A stretch of DNA of 31,752 nt from JBOHPP01 sp050731755 (GCA_050731755.1 JBOHPP010000183.1:1-31752), one strand, 5' to 3'; shown: positions 15,952 to 25,107, counted from the first letter of the stretch. Numbers and translations: made by a program. The notes: generated by a model not told the origin, from the letters alone.

Positions 15952-16321
15952 ATGGGGCGGGGTGACCTCTAACTAAGCGTTCCCACGACTCAGCTGAGAC
16001 GGTGAGCGAGACCCTTGAGAGAGCGCGCGGGCAGAGATACCAATGGGCCCTGGCCAACCGCCCATGCGAGCGACGCCGCCACGTTAGCTCGGAGGACGAT
16101 GCGATCAAGGCGGTCAGGGAGGCCTTGACGACCCTAACGTGGAGGCGCAAGATCTGCGCGCGCCGCGCATGCGGCAGGCGTGGCTGCTTCCGGGCACTTC
16201 CGGGAACTCAATTCTCAATGAGGCCATGGCCCGGCCCCACGCGGATCGCGCGCGGCAACACTGTGCCGTCGACGCGAGGGCACCACGCACCTCGCGCCGG
16301 GACGAGACGTGAGAGCGCACC
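15952..16321. other. 370-nt intergenic region without a supported gene
   Basis: I see no convincing gene here. Open frames exist but have unbiased, Arg/Ser-rich translations. It holds a 10-nt palindrome CTCAGCTGAG near 15989 and a repeated CTTCCGGG near 16187 and 16198. It separates the 13598-15951 pair from the exported gene at 16322 and so likely carries that gene's promoter, though no clear -35/-10 pair could be picked. Confidence 0.4.
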
Positions 16322-17134
16322 ATGCGTAGGAGATCGGAGCGGAACGACGTGTCGGCATGGGCGGCGGGGGGCCTCACGCTGCTCGCGGTCGTCATGGCAA
16401 TGGTGGGGACCGCCTCCGGGCAAGACGCACGGGCCCAGGCGTTGCTCGACAAGGTCATCGCCGCTCACGGAGGGATGCAAGCCTGGGACGGTCTCAGGGA
16501 CATGACGTTCACGCTCAGCCGGATCGTCTTCGGCCCGCAGGGTGAGGAAGTCGCCGCCGCCAAGAGCCTCTACTACCTCAAGCGGCACGGCCGGGCGCGG
16601 GTCGAGATCATCACGGGAAAGGGCGTCCAGGTCGAGGGCTTCGACGGGGAGACGCCGTGGGTGACGGTGAACGGCAAGCCGGAGATGGGCGAGGAGGCCC
16701 TCCGGCGCGCGCACTTCCAGGCCGTGAACTGGTGGTACTGGATGGGGGTGCCGTTCAAGCTGAAGGACCCCGGCGTCATCCTCACCCACAAGGGAACGGC
16801 GTCATTCCGCGGCAGGCCGGTGGAGGTCCTCGAGGCCACGTTTCAGCCCGGCATCGGCCGCACGAGCGACCGCTACACGTATTCGATCGACCCGGAGACT
16901 GGCCACGTCCTCTTCGTCGAGTTCCAGCTTCAACCTGGCGTGTGGCCGGGCATCGGTGGTCCGGCGCCCCTCCGGTCGGTGTGGTTCGACTACAAGAAGG
17001 TCGGGCCGTTCACGATCCACACCCGGCGCATCTTCTATCGGGACGCCGAGCTGAACACCCGGGCCTTCGTCCTCCTGTTCGGTGACTTCCAGGTCAATAG
17101 CGGCCTGCCGGACAGGCTCTTCAGGGCCCCGTAG
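16322..17134 (+). CDS. Exported LolA-like/outer-membrane lipoprotein-sorting-type protein
   Basis: A 270-residue protein with a basic N-terminus and signal peptide (cleavage near residue 36, ASGQ). It begins with the ALLDKVIAAHGGMQAWDGLRDMTFT motif, common to a LolA-like family of exported half-barrel proteins, then beta strands with FDGETPWVTVNGKP and SIDPETGHVLFVEFQ. This fold binds acyl chains or lipoproteins, so a link to lipoprotein handling with Lgt and Lnt is reasonable but unproven. ATG 16322 is the only sensible start. The gene ends inside the perfect hairpin at 17122-17147 and closes the plus-strand array. Confidence 0.68.
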   Translation: MRRRSERNDVSAWAAGGLTLLAVVMAMVGTASGQDARAQALLDKVIAAHGGMQAWDGLRDMTFTLSRIVFGPQGEEVAAAKSLYYLKRHGRARVEIITGKGVQVEGFDGETPWVTVNGKPEMGEEALRRAHFQAVNWWYWMGVPFKLKDPGVILTHKGTASFRGRPVEVLEATFQPGIGRTSDRYTYSIDPETGHVLFVEFQLQPGVWPGIGGPAPLRSVWFDYKKVGPFTIHTRRIFYRDAELNTRAFVLLFGDFQVNSGLPDRLFRAP

Positions 17135-17147
17135 CGACGGGGCCCTG
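17122..17147 (+). terminator. Perfect 10-bp hairpin spanning the stop codon
   Basis: CAGGGCCCCG-TAGCGA-CGGGGCCCTG is a perfect 10-bp stem whose 6-nt loop contains the TAG stop of the upstream gene. It lies between convergent genes, where a bidirectional terminator is expected. No T-tract follows, so it would be a non-canonical terminator or 3' stabiliser. Confidence 0.6.
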
Positions 17148-17266
17148 CCGCCCGCGCGAAGCCGCCGCTGTCCTGGCGCTGATCGGCGTCGGGGGGCGAG
17201 AACGGCCTGCAGACCCGACCCGCGGGGCCTGCGGGCCCACGCTATGCCGGCGACCGCGCCGACGAC

Positions 17267-17825
17267 TCACGCCGCCGGCGACAGCACGCGGTCGATCCGG
17301 CGGTGCAGCGCGGCAGTCCCCTCGGTCCTCTCGAGGGGGAAGATGAATTCCGTGCAGCCGCAGGCCGTGGTCCCGTCTGCCCTCCGAATCGGCTCGAGCG
17401 TGTGCGTGAACAGGCGGACACGGTCGCGCTCCACCTTGCGGTCGAGCACGACGAGACGGGTGCCGCGTGGCAACGTGAACTCATCCCGAGCCTCGGGCAG
17501 AGGCCCATCGGCCGGGATGCGAACAGGCGCGTAGTTGTCGAGGTGCCGGACCGGTTTCGACACGAACGACTGCGGCGGGTAAATGGCGGGCCGGATGACT
17601 CGAAGCGCGTTGGCAGGGACGCCGTCGATACCCAGGACCAGAACCGTCCCCCGTCGGGTCACGATGCCCTGTCGCCCTGACGGTTCGAGCGCCATCCGCG
17701 AGAGCTGATACCGGCGTTGCACGAGGTCTTTGACGTCAGCGGACTGCGAGGCGACCGAGCACCCGGTCGTCAGCACCGCGACGCCGAGACCGATGATCCA
17801 GAACCGAGGCGTGGAACGAGTTCAT
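17267..17825 (-). pseudogene. Putative lipoprotein, frame broken just after the start
   Basis: The main frame gives RFWIIGLGVAVLTTGCSVAS, a lipoprotein signal with lipobox LTTGC, then about 165 residues including DEFTLPRGTRLVVLDRKVER and ACGCTEFIFPLER. That frame lacks a usable start: an in-frame TGA lies just before it. A good Shine-Dalgarno (GGGAGGAG) and ATG at 17825 sit one base out of frame, so dropping one A in ATGAACTCG gives MTRSTPRFW and joins them. GTG 17776 would start inside the signal peptide. An error or a recent frameshift is likely. The GCTEFxF motif recurs in the protein at 24228-24599, and the two genes flank the cus operon. Function unknown. Confidence 0.6.
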
Positions 17826-17923
17826 GATGCTCCTCCCGTCAGCCCGAGACGATCTCCCGCCCACGCTGGTTAGACCCACGGCGCTGCCCGTCTGGTGCGC
17901 CCACTGCGTTGCTTCGTGCCGGC

Positions 17924-19282
17924 TCAGCTGCTGGACCGCAGGCGCGCCGCTTCGGCGCGCAGGAAAAAGCTGCCCTCGGTCACGACCTTCTCGCCCGGCT
18001 TGAGGCCCTCGACCACCTCGACGAAATCGCCGACCGCCTGGCCGAGCTTCACGGGGCGCTCGACGAACCGCCCCTCGCCGTCCTGAACGGGCAGGTACAC
18101 CACTGTCCGTTCCCCGACCGATTGCAGTGCCGCCCGTGGCACCAAGCTCACGGCTCGCTCAGGGCCGGCCTGGAAGCTGACGTTCACGTACATCCCGAGA
18201 CGGAGCTCGCCGTTTCGGTTCGGCACCTCGACCCGGATCTTCGCGGTGCGAGTCGCCTGGTCGACGCGGGGATCGATGTAGGCCACCCGCCCGGTCAGTC
18301 GTCGTGACGGCCCCGAAGGAAGCATCACGGTGGCCTCGGTCCCCACACGGACCTGACCGAAGTCTTTTTCGTAGAGGTCGCCGATGGCCCAGACCGTACT
18401 CAGGTCGGTCACCACGAAGAGATCATTCCCCTGCATCACCACCTGACCGGGGTTGACCGCCCGGGTGATGATCACGCCGTCCACCGGCGCCGGCACGGTC
18501 ACGTCGGAGACGACGTCGCCCGCCCCCCGCACGCGGTCGACTTGCTGCGGCGTGAGCCCGAGCAGGAGCAACCGCTGTCGGGCCGCGGCAACCTCGCTCT
18601 CGCGCGCATCACGGACAGCCTGGACCTCTTCGAGCTCCTGGCGGCTTGCCGCTCCGATCGCGACCAGCTTCTCGGTCCGCTTGACCTTCTGGTGGTCGGC
18701 ATGCAGCATCGCCTGCATCGACAGATACTTCATCTGCGCCTCGGCCAGCTCGTTCGAGAAGATGACGGCGAGCGGCTGGCCGCGCTTCACGGGTGAGCCT
18801 AGCTCGACGAGCACCTGCCTGACCACTCCGCCGACGAGCGCGGCCACTTTCGTGTCGCGGTACACATTCGAACTGAGGGTTCCCGGCACAGTGATCGGCT
18901 GAACGAGGCGCTCGGTCCGCACGGTCGCGACCTTCAACCCCGCGCGGGTCACCGCCTCGGGCGGCAGGGAAACCTCGAGCGCCTCCTCCGCTTTTTGTGC
19001 TCCGTCTGATGGCGATGCGGTCTGGCTCCGCGGCGCTGTCTGAGGCGTCGACTTCGAGGCCGCCGGCATACCTGGCATCGCGGGCATGCTGGCCGCGGGC
19101 TCGGCCGCCGGCTTTGTGACCTCCTTGTTCGCGACGCGGCGCTCGCTCCAGACGGCACCCGCCGCAGCGCCGACGAGTAGCAGCGCCAGCGCCCCAGCCC
19201 CGCGAAGCGCCCAGCGGCGCCATCGCGGCCGCTCGTCGAGTTCTCCATTCAGCTCGTTCTCGAAGTCGTCCTGACGATCCAT
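17924..19282 (-). CDS. cusB: RND periplasmic adaptor, CusB type
   Basis: A 452-residue membrane-fusion protein with one N-terminal anchor helix (about 27-46) and a Met-rich linker (SMPAMPGMPAAS, about residues 68-80), as CusB uses to pick up Cu(I)/Ag(I). A lipoyl-like half-motif follows (VAALVGGVVRQVLVELGSPVKRGQPLAVI), then an alpha-hairpin, the second half (VTVPAPVDGVIITRAVNPGQVV) and beta-barrel DLSTVWAIGDLYEKDFGQVRVG. It bridges CusA and the outer-membrane channel. ATG 19282 begins 3 nt after the cusC stop. A diverged duplicate of its C-terminal half survives at 29424-29910. Confidence 0.9.
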   Translation of the reverse strand: MDRQDDFENELNGELDERPRWRRWALRGAGALALLLVGAAAGAVWSERRVANKEVTKPAAEPAASMPAMPGMPAASKSTPQTAPRSQTASPSDGAQKAEEALEVSLPPEAVTRAGLKVATVRTERLVQPITVPGTLSSNVYRDTKVAALVGGVVRQVLVELGSPVKRGQPLAVIFSNELAEAQMKYLSMQAMLHADHQKVKRTEKLVAIGAASRQELEEVQAVRDARESEVAAARQRLLLLGLTPQQVDRVRGAGDVVSDVTVPAPVDGVIITRAVNPGQVVMQGNDLFVVTDLSTVWAIGDLYEKDFGQVRVGTEATVMLPSGPSRRLTGRVAYIDPRVDQATRTAKIRVEVPNRNGELRLGMYVNVSFQAGPERAVSLVPRAALQSVGERTVVYLPVQDGEGRFVERPVKLGQAVGDFVEVVEGLKPGEKVVTEGSFFLRAEAARLRSSS

Positions 19283-19285
19283 GAC

Positions 19286-20593
19286 TCACCCCTGGTCGCG
19301 CACCACGCCGACGGCGCGCTGAATCTCGACCCCAGCATCCCATCGCTGCTTGAGCGCCTCGGTATACCCCATCTCGAGCTCGATGAGCCGGCGCTGCTCG
19401 GCGACGACATCGAGCAGGTTTATGCGGCCGAGGTCGTAGCTTTGGCGGACGACGCCGAAGTTGCGGCGCGCCGTCTCGAGCACCTGCGTCCGGTAGATTT
19501 CGGCCGAGCGGATGGCCGCGTCGTATCCCGCGTAGGCGGACACGACTTCCTGCTGCACAATGAGTTCCGTCGCCTCGCGGCGACGCTGGGCGCCCTCGGT
19601 CTCGGCGAGCGCGGCCGCGATGTTCCCCTGGTTCTGGTGACGGACGGGGAGCATGATCGACACGCCGAACATCAACATGTGAAAGGTGTCCTGAATCGGC
19701 CGGGAGCGGCCGTCGCCGTTCATCCCCATGAGGTCGAACCCGGTCTCCTCGCGGGTGTACCGGGCCATCAGGCTCGCGTCGTAGCGGCCCTCGGCGCGCT
19801 CGCGCTCGACCCGAGCCCGCCCGAGTTCGACCTCGAGCGCGGCCATCCGCAGATCGGCCCGCTGCTCGAGCGCCCGCGCTAGCGCGCGGTCCCGGTCGGG
19901 AATGGATAGAGGTGTTTCGATGTCGCCCGAGACCTCGAGCCGTGGGACCGGGGGGAGCCCCACGAGGGGCGTGAGCTGCAGCCTCAGCACTTCCACCCGA
20001 CCGGCCCGCGTCGCCCGCTGCGCTTCCAGGCGGGCGATCTCCACGGCCATGAGGCTTTCTTCGAGGGCCGGCGCCGCGCCTTCCCGCACCCGCTCGCGAA
20101 TGAGCCGCCGGCTCTCGCGGTTCGCGGCAAGCAGCTCCTCGGTGATTCTCAGGTCTCGCTGGGCGGCGAAGAGCTCGCCGAGCTTCATCCGGATGTCTGC
20201 GGCAAGACGGCGTTCGCGATCTTGAATATTGACCTCCTTCACCGCGAGCTCCCGCGCCGCAACGGCGGTCCGCGCTCCACGCCGGCCGCCGAGGTCGAGC
20301 GGCCATGTGATACCGATCGACTGACTGTTGTCTGTCATCGCAGGGATGAGGTTCCGTGAGCCGTTCAGATCGAGCATCGGATTGGGCCGGAACCCGGCCT
20401 GGAGCAGGCGTCCCTTCGCGGCATCGACTTCCGTGCGGGCGGCGCGGAGCTCCGGGTTTTCGGCGAGCGCCCGCGCCACGAGGTCATCGACGCTGACGCC
20501 AGCCGCTGGCGGTGCCTGGGCGTCGCCGAACCGCGGGATGACCGTCCCGATCAGGCCGACCACGATGAAAACCACTCGAGCCCGCGTGCGCAT
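19286..20593 (-). CDS. cusC: Outer-membrane efflux channel, TolC/CusC type
   Basis: A 435-residue protein with a signal peptide (cleaved near GDAQA) and no lipobox Cys. It has two repeated OEP halves, each beginning with a long helix: VDDLVARALAENPELRAARTEVDAAKGRL and RALARALEQRADLRMAALEVELGRARVERERAEGRYD, the standard TolC arrangement. It would form the trimeric exit duct for metal pumped by CusAB. It lies 9 nt after the YtkA-like gene and 3 nt before cusB, in an order cusA-ytkA-cusC-cusB that differs from the E. coli cusCFBA operon. Confidence 0.9.
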   Translation of the reverse strand: MRTRARVVFIVVGLIGTVIPRFGDAQAPPAAGVSVDDLVARALAENPELRAARTEVDAAKGRLLQAGFRPNPMLDLNGSRNLIPAMTDNSQSIGITWPLDLGGRRGARTAVAARELAVKEVNIQDRERRLAADIRMKLGELFAAQRDLRITEELLAANRESRRLIRERVREGAAPALEESLMAVEIARLEAQRATRAGRVEVLRLQLTPLVGLPPVPRLEVSGDIETPLSIPDRDRALARALEQRADLRMAALEVELGRARVERERAEGRYDASLMARYTREETGFDLMGMNGDGRSRPIQDTFHMLMFGVSIMLPVRHQNQGNIAAALAETEGAQRRREATELIVQQEVVSAYAGYDAAIRSAEIYRTQVLETARRNFGVVRQSYDLGRINLLDVVAEQRRLIELEMGYTEALKQRWDAGVEIQRAVGVVRDQG

Positions 20594-20602
20594 AGAGGCG
20601 GC

Positions 20603-21007
20603 TCAGCGCACGGGCAGCGAGAACTTCGCCGAGCCCTTCCCGGCGGGACCGTCCCACGTCACAGTTGTCTGCCGGGTCCCGGTGTCGGGGAACGCGATCG
20701 CGCCGCGATAGCGTCCGGGCCCGTCCGGCTTCAGGGTCGCGTCGGCCGACATCGGCGCCATGCCCGGCATCGTCATCGTCGTTTGCACGGCGACCTTGCC
20801 GACGTCGACCGGCTTGTTGTCGGGTGACGTGAACTCGAGGACGAAGGAGTTCTTCCCCTTCGTCAGCTGGCCGCCGTCGTTCTTCAGCGTGATGGTCACG
20901 TCTTTCGCCTTGTGGGTCTGGATCACCTTCTCGGCACTCGAGGCGATCGCGGTCAGCGTGCCCACCACAAGCAGCGCCCCGAGGATGGCCACCAGGACTC
21001 GGTTCAT
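20603..21007 (-). CDS. YtkA/FixH-like periplasmic protein inside the cus operon
   Basis: A 134-residue exported protein with a signal peptide (about 1-24). The body matches the YtkA-like/FixH beta-sandwich: DVTITLKNDGGQLTKGKNSFVLEFTSPDNKPV, a MTMPGMAPMSADATLK segment, and GRYRGAIAFPDTGTRQTTVTWDGP. The MxMPGMxPM stretch carries Met residues suited to Cu(I)/Ag(I) and occupies the operon position where CusF metallochaperones are found elsewhere. A very strong Shine-Dalgarno (AAAGGAGG) precedes ATG 21007. I infer that it delivers metal to the efflux complex. It is not homologous to CusF by motif. Confidence 0.78.
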   Translation of the reverse strand: MNRVLVAILGALLVVGTLTAIASSAEKVIQTHKAKDVTITLKNDGGQLTKGKNSFVLEFTSPDNKPVDVGKVAVQTTMTMPGMAPMSADATLKPDGPGRYRGAIAFPDTGTRQTTVTWDGPAGKGSAKFSLPVR

Positions 21008-21034
21008 CGGATATCCTCCTTTGATAGGTTCGGG

Positions 21035-24000
21035 TTACTCGGCCGACTCCAGCGCCGGCCGCTTCTGCACCACGCGCGCCCCGGCCCGCTCGCGCGCCTC
21101 CGCCCGGACGAGCTCGCGTTCCCTCAGCCAGTAGAAGAGAACCGGCGTCACGATCAGCACGAGCGCCAGCGAGCTCACCATCCCGCCCAGGACCGGCGTC
21201 GCGAGAGGTTTCATCACCTCGGCACCTGTCGAGGTGCTCCACATGATTGGCAGCAGGCTCGCCACCACAGTGGAGGCCGTCATGACGAGCGGGCGCAGCC
21301 GGAGGAGTGCGCCTTCCTCGACGGCTTCGACGAGCGCCTGGCGGGTAAGCCGGCCCTTGAGCTCCTCCTGCTTCCGTGCGACGGCCTCACCGAGATAGAT
21401 GACCATCACGACCGCCGTCTGGACCGCCGTGCCGAAGAGCGCGATGAAGCCAACCCAGACAGCAACCGAGAAGTTGTAGCCGAGGGCGTAGAGCAGGTAG
21501 ATCCCGCCCGCGAGGCCGAACGGTACCGCCAGCAGGACGTGCGCGGCCTCCAGGAAGGAGCGGTACGTGATGTAGAGCAGCATGTAGATGACGGCCAGAA
21601 CGACGGGGATCACGATCTGGAGCCGCTCCCGTGCGCGGATCGTGTTCTCGTACTGGCCGCTCCACTGGATATAGGACCCCTGCGGGAGCTGGACCTTCTC
21701 GGCGACGACCCGCCGCGCCTCCTCGACGAAGCTCCCCACGTCGCGCCCGCGAACGTTCAGCAGCACGGTGACGACCAGGAGGCCGTTCTCGCCGTTGACC
21801 ATGGCCGGCCCGGTGACGTGGCGGATCTCGGCAAGCTGCGCGAGCGGGACCTGAAGGCCGTTGGGGGCGGTGACCAGGACGCTTCCGAGCGTCTGGGGAT
21901 CGGCCCGGTACTGCGGCGCGTAGCGCACGCGCACCGGGAAGCGCTGCCGCCCTTCGATGGTCAGCGTCAGGTTGGTCTCGCCCACCGCGGTCTCGATCAC
22001 GTCCTGGATCGCGCCAACTGTGATCCCGTAGCGGGCGGCCGCCTCGCGGTTCACGCGGATGTCCAGGTACGGGGCGCCGGTCACCTGCTCCGGGTAGACG
22101 TCGGCAGCGCCGGGGATCTGGCGCAGCACGTCGGCCACGGCCCGCGCCCTGTTCTGAAGAACGTTGAGATCGGTGCCGAAGATCTTGACGCCAACCTCGG
22201 ACCGGATGCCGGTGGTCAGCATGTTGATGCGGTTGATGATCGGCTGGGTCCAGATATTGGACACACCAGGCATCGTGGTCGCCTCGTCCATCTCCCGAAT
22301 CAGCTGCTCACGGGTCATGCCCGATCGCCACTGGGACTCCGGCTTGAGGCTGACGACGGTCTCCGTCATGTTCACCGGCGCCGGGTCGGTCGAGGTATCC
22401 GCGCGCGCGATCTTCGCCACGACGCCGGCCACCTCCGGGAACTTCTCGATCGCCTCGTTCTGCTTCTTGACGATCCCGATCGCTTGCGGGAGCGAGATGG
22501 CCGGGTCCGTCACCGGCATGAACATCAGGTCGCCCTCGTTGAGGGGCGGCATGAACTCCGAGCCGATGCGAGGAATCAGCGCCACCGCACCGGCAACGAC
22601 GAGGACGGCGATGCCGAGCGTGAAGACCCGGTGGCGGAGCGCGAAGCGAAGGACTGGGCGGTAGGCCCAGACGAAGGCCCGCATCACCGGGTTTCGTTCT
22701 TCGGGCCGGATCTTTCCGCCGATCAGCAGGCTGCAGAGGACCGGCACCAGCGTCACGGAGAGGAGCGCCGCCCCGACCATCGCGAAGGTCTTCGTGAAGG
22801 CGAGGGGGTGGAACAGCTTGCCCTCCTGCCCCGTCAAGGCGAAGACGGGGATGAAGGCGAGGATGATGATCGTCATCGCGAAGAAGATCGGCCGGCCGAC
22901 CAGGCGGGTCGCGTCGAGGACCGTTTCCATCACCCGGTGGCGGTTCCGCGTGTTCACCCGGTGCTTCTCGATGAAGCGAAACGCGTTCTCCGTGACGACG
23001 ATGGCGGCGTCGACCAGCACCCCGATCGCGATGGCGATCCCGGCCAGCGACATGATGTTCGAGCTGACGCCCAGGTAGTGCATGAAGAGGAAGGCGACCA
23101 GCACTGCGAGCGGGAGCGGGATCGTGACGATCAGGATCGAGCGGAGGTTCAGGAGGAAAACCGCGTTCACCAGGGTGACGACGATGGCCTCCTCGATCAG
23201 CGCCTGCTTCAGGGTGTCGATCGATCGGTCGATCAGGGCCGAGCGGTCGTAGAAGGGGACGATCCTGACGCCGGGCGGCAACCCGGCCTGGAGCTCCTTG
23301 ATCCGCTTCTTGACCCCCTCGATGACGTCCACGGTGCTGACGCCGTAGCGGGCGACGATCACGCCGCCGACCGCCTCCTCCTTGCCCTTGACGAGGGCGG
23401 TGATGCGGAAGGCGTCCCCGACCTTGACGTCCGCGACCTGCTTCACGTAGATCGGTACGCCGTTGTCGACAGCCACGACAATCTGCTCGATGTCACGGAC
23501 GCTCTCGATGAGCCCGAGGCCGCGGACGACGGACCAGGTGCCGCTCGCCTCGACCACGTTGCCGCCGACGTTGCGGTTGCTCCGCATGACGGCGTCGACG
23601 ACCGCCGAGAGCGTGATGCGGTACGCCCGGAGGCGGTTCGGGTCGACGTCGATCTGGTACTGCCGGGTATCGCCGCCGACGCTCGCCACCTCGGCCACGC
23701 CAGGCACGGCGTTGAGCTGGTAGCGAATGAACCAGTCTTGAATCGAGCGAAGGTCGCGGAGCGAGTAGCCGTTTCCCTCGACGGTGTACCAGAAGACGTG
23801 GCCGACGCCGGTCGCATCGGGCCCGAGAGTCGGGACGACGCCGGGCGGCAGCGACTTCGACAGGAGCTGCAGGCGCTCGAGAACCCGCGTGCGCGCGAAG
23901 TAGAGGTCCACGCGGTCCTCGAAGATCACGTTGATCATCGAGAACCCGAACGCCGACGACGAGCGCACGACACGGACACCGGGCAGACCCTGGAGGCTCA

Positions 24001-24211
24001 CGGTCAGCGGATAGGTGATCTGATCCTCCACCTCTTGCGGCGACCGGCCCATCCAGTCGGTGAAGACGATGACCTGGTTGTCGGAGAGGTCCGGGATCGC
24101 GTCGATCGGCGTCGCCCGTAGGGCCCACCAACCCCACCCGGCGACGAGCGCGAAGAGCGCGATGACCAGGATCCGGTTGCGAAGGGAAACTTCGATGAGC
24201 CAGTTGATCAT
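21035..24211 (-). CDS. cusA: Heavy-metal RND efflux pump, CusA type
   Basis: A 1058-residue inner-membrane proton/metal antiporter with the full twelve-helix RND layout. The start (MINWLIEVSLRNRILVIA), TPIDAIPDLSDNQVIVFT and the proton-relay helix GIAIAIGVLVDAAIVVTENAF are typical. The three Met residues of the Cu(I)/Ag(I) path in E. coli CusA are kept in matching contexts: LMFMPVTDPAIS, APVNMTETVVSLKP and NRINMLTTGIRS. This argues for monovalent Cu/Ag rather than Zn/Co/Ni. AAGAAGG precedes ATG 24211, 16 nt after the gene at 24228-24599. A long plus-strand open frame across it is only its antisense shadow. Confidence 0.94.
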   Translation of the reverse strand: MINWLIEVSLRNRILVIALFALVAGWGWWALRATPIDAIPDLSDNQVIVFTDWMGRSPQEVEDQITYPLTVSLQGLPGVRVVRSSSAFGFSMINVIFEDRVDLYFARTRVLERLQLLSKSLPPGVVPTLGPDATGVGHVFWYTVEGNGYSLRDLRSIQDWFIRYQLNAVPGVAEVASVGGDTRQYQIDVDPNRLRAYRITLSAVVDAVMRSNRNVGGNVVEASGTWSVVRGLGLIESVRDIEQIVVAVDNGVPIYVKQVADVKVGDAFRITALVKGKEEAVGGVIVARYGVSTVDVIEGVKKRIKELQAGLPPGVRIVPFYDRSALIDRSIDTLKQALIEEAIVVTLVNAVFLLNLRSILIVTIPLPLAVLVAFLFMHYLGVSSNIMSLAGIAIAIGVLVDAAIVVTENAFRFIEKHRVNTRNRHRVMETVLDATRLVGRPIFFAMTIIILAFIPVFALTGQEGKLFHPLAFTKTFAMVGAALLSVTLVPVLCSLLIGGKIRPEERNPVMRAFVWAYRPVLRFALRHRVFTLGIAVLVVAGAVALIPRIGSEFMPPLNEGDLMFMPVTDPAISLPQAIGIVKKQNEAIEKFPEVAGVVAKIARADTSTDPAPVNMTETVVSLKPESQWRSGMTREQLIREMDEATTMPGVSNIWTQPIINRINMLTTGIRSEVGVKIFGTDLNVLQNRARAVADVLRQIPGAADVYPEQVTGAPYLDIRVNREAAARYGITVGAIQDVIETAVGETNLTLTIEGRQRFPVRVRYAPQYRADPQTLGSVLVTAPNGLQVPLAQLAEIRHVTGPAMVNGENGLLVVTVLLNVRGRDVGSFVEEARRVVAEKVQLPQGSYIQWSGQYENTIRARERLQIVIPVVLAVIYMLLYITYRSFLEAAHVLLAVPFGLAGGIYLLYALGYNFSVAVWVGFIALFGTAVQTAVVMVIYLGEAVARKQEELKGRLTRQALVEAVEEGALLRLRPLVMTASTVVASLLPIMWSTSTGAEVMKPLATPVLGGMVSSLALVLIVTPVLFYWLRERELVRAEARERAGARVVQKRPALESAE

Positions 24212-24227
24212 GAGGGGACCTTCTTAG

Positions 24228-24599
24228 TCATGCCTCGAGACGGAGCTGGCGGTCACCGGGGGCGCATATGCGCTCCTCCGGCATCCACTCGAGCCAGTGA
24301 TGGATCCGCTCCAGGACGGGTTGGACGCGTCGGGAGCGCATCAGCTCGGGCTCCAACGCGAACACGAATTCGGTGCAGCCGGACACGGGCTCTCCCGCTA
24401 CGCCGAGCCGCACTGGGTCGGCACTGTGGGTCAGCTCGATGCGCGATGGAAGCGTCGCGTAGAGCGCTCTCTCATGAGCTGTTCTCGCGGCTCCGCCGTC
24501 GAGCCCGGTACCGCCGACAGAGAACGCCATGCAGAGCGCTGTCGCGCGGCAAACGCATCTCGGGTTCGAGGCTCCCTCGATGCTCAACTGAGTGTTCAT
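24228..24599 (-). CDS. Small protein with GCTEFVF motif, first gene before cusA
   Basis: A 123-residue protein starting at ATG 24599 (an upstream in-frame ATG at 24626 is possible). The N-terminal third has Cys residues (NPRCVCRATALCMAF). The C-terminal part includes VSGCTEFVFALEPELMRSRRVQPVLERI, similar to CGCTEFIFPLERTEGTAALHRRI in the lipoprotein at 17267-17825. No clear signal peptide is seen. Its stop is 16 nt upstream of cusA on the same strand, so co-transcription is likely. I do not recognise a family; the shared motif with the gene at the far end of the operon is the best clue. Confidence 0.5.
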   Translation of the reverse strand: MNTQLSIEGASNPRCVCRATALCMAFSVGGTGLDGGAARTAHERALYATLPSRIELTHSADPVRLGVAGEPVSGCTEFVFALEPELMRSRRVQPVLERIHHWLEWMPEERICAPGDRQLRLEA

Positions 24600-24737
24600 G
24601 CCGCCAGCAGTTGCACCGCGGCACATGAAGAGGCTTCAGGCACGTCCTCCTCCGTCACAGTCCTTGGCGCGCGAAAGACTCTTGCCCGCGGGGCCAAGAA
24701 CGTTTCCGAGCGGCTCTTTGCGGAGCGCCGCCACACG

Positions 24738-24796
24738 TGGTCTAGCGAAGGCGCGTTAACCGCGAGAGAACGCACTAGCGGGGCGCGGCTAGACCA
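24738..24796. repeat. 9-bp inverted repeat TGGTCTAGC ... GCTAGACCA
   Basis: TGGTCTAGC at 24738-24746 and GCTAGACCA at 24788-24796 are exact reverse complements separated by 41 nt. They lie in the gap (24627-24802) between two minus-strand small genes. It may be a looped regulatory site or weak terminator; no transposase or target duplication is nearby. Confidence 0.4.
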
Positions 24797-24802
24797 GCAG
24801 AA

Positions 24803-25060
24803 CTAGGCGGAGAGGCGTGGTCTCGGAGGGGGGTCGGGCGCGCCGAACAGGAAAGCGGGAACCCGCTCCAGGGAAAGTAGAACGACCCCCCCTGTTTGGC
24901 CTGGGGCGTGAACGAGCGGGGCTAGGAGAGACGCGCAGGCGTAAGTGGCGCACGGCCCCTGGCAGGCGGCGCTCATTGCGGGGCAGTGGCTCAGGGCCAG
25001 CGCCCACGCTGGGGCGAAGGCGGCCAGGACCAACAACAGGAAGATGACGGCGCTTCGCAT
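24803..25060 (-). CDS. Small Cys-containing exported protein (85 aa)
   Basis: ATG 25060 gives MRSAVIFLLLVLAAFAPAWALALSH, a clear signal peptide, followed by CPAMSAACQGPCATYAC, four cysteines within 17 residues, then a hydrophobic stretch and a Pro/Arg-rich tail (PDPPPRPRLSA). TTG 25084 is an alternative start. An extended -10 element lies 50-60 nt upstream (25112-25120). The plan (signal, Cys cluster, second hydrophobic segment, Pro-rich end) resembles the protein at 28820-29143. Small Cys-rich exported proteins of this kind are common beside copper genes but have no defined role that I can name. Confidence 0.55.
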   Translation of the reverse strand: MRSAVIFLLLVLAAFAPAWALALSHCPAMSAACQGPCATYACASLLAPLVHAPGQTGGVVLLSLERVPAFLFGAPDPPPRPRLSA

Positions 25061-25107
25061 GTTCAGCACGCCGTACCGAAGCAACGTCTGCAGGCTGTCA
25101 TTCGAGG

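Noticed and set aside
16002..16505. 167-codon plus-strand frame across the 15952-16321 gap
   Set aside because: Arg/Ser/Thr-rich with no motif, and it overlaps the well-supported exported gene at 16322.
20912..24121. Very long plus-strand open frame (1069 codons) opposite cusA
   Set aside because: Its translation is His/Asp/Arg/Gln-rich with no fold signal and mirrors the codon bias of cusA, which has clear motifs in the minus frame.
24738..24796. Inverted repeat as the ends of an insertion sequence
   Set aside because: Only 41 nt lie between the arms and there is no transposase or target duplication.
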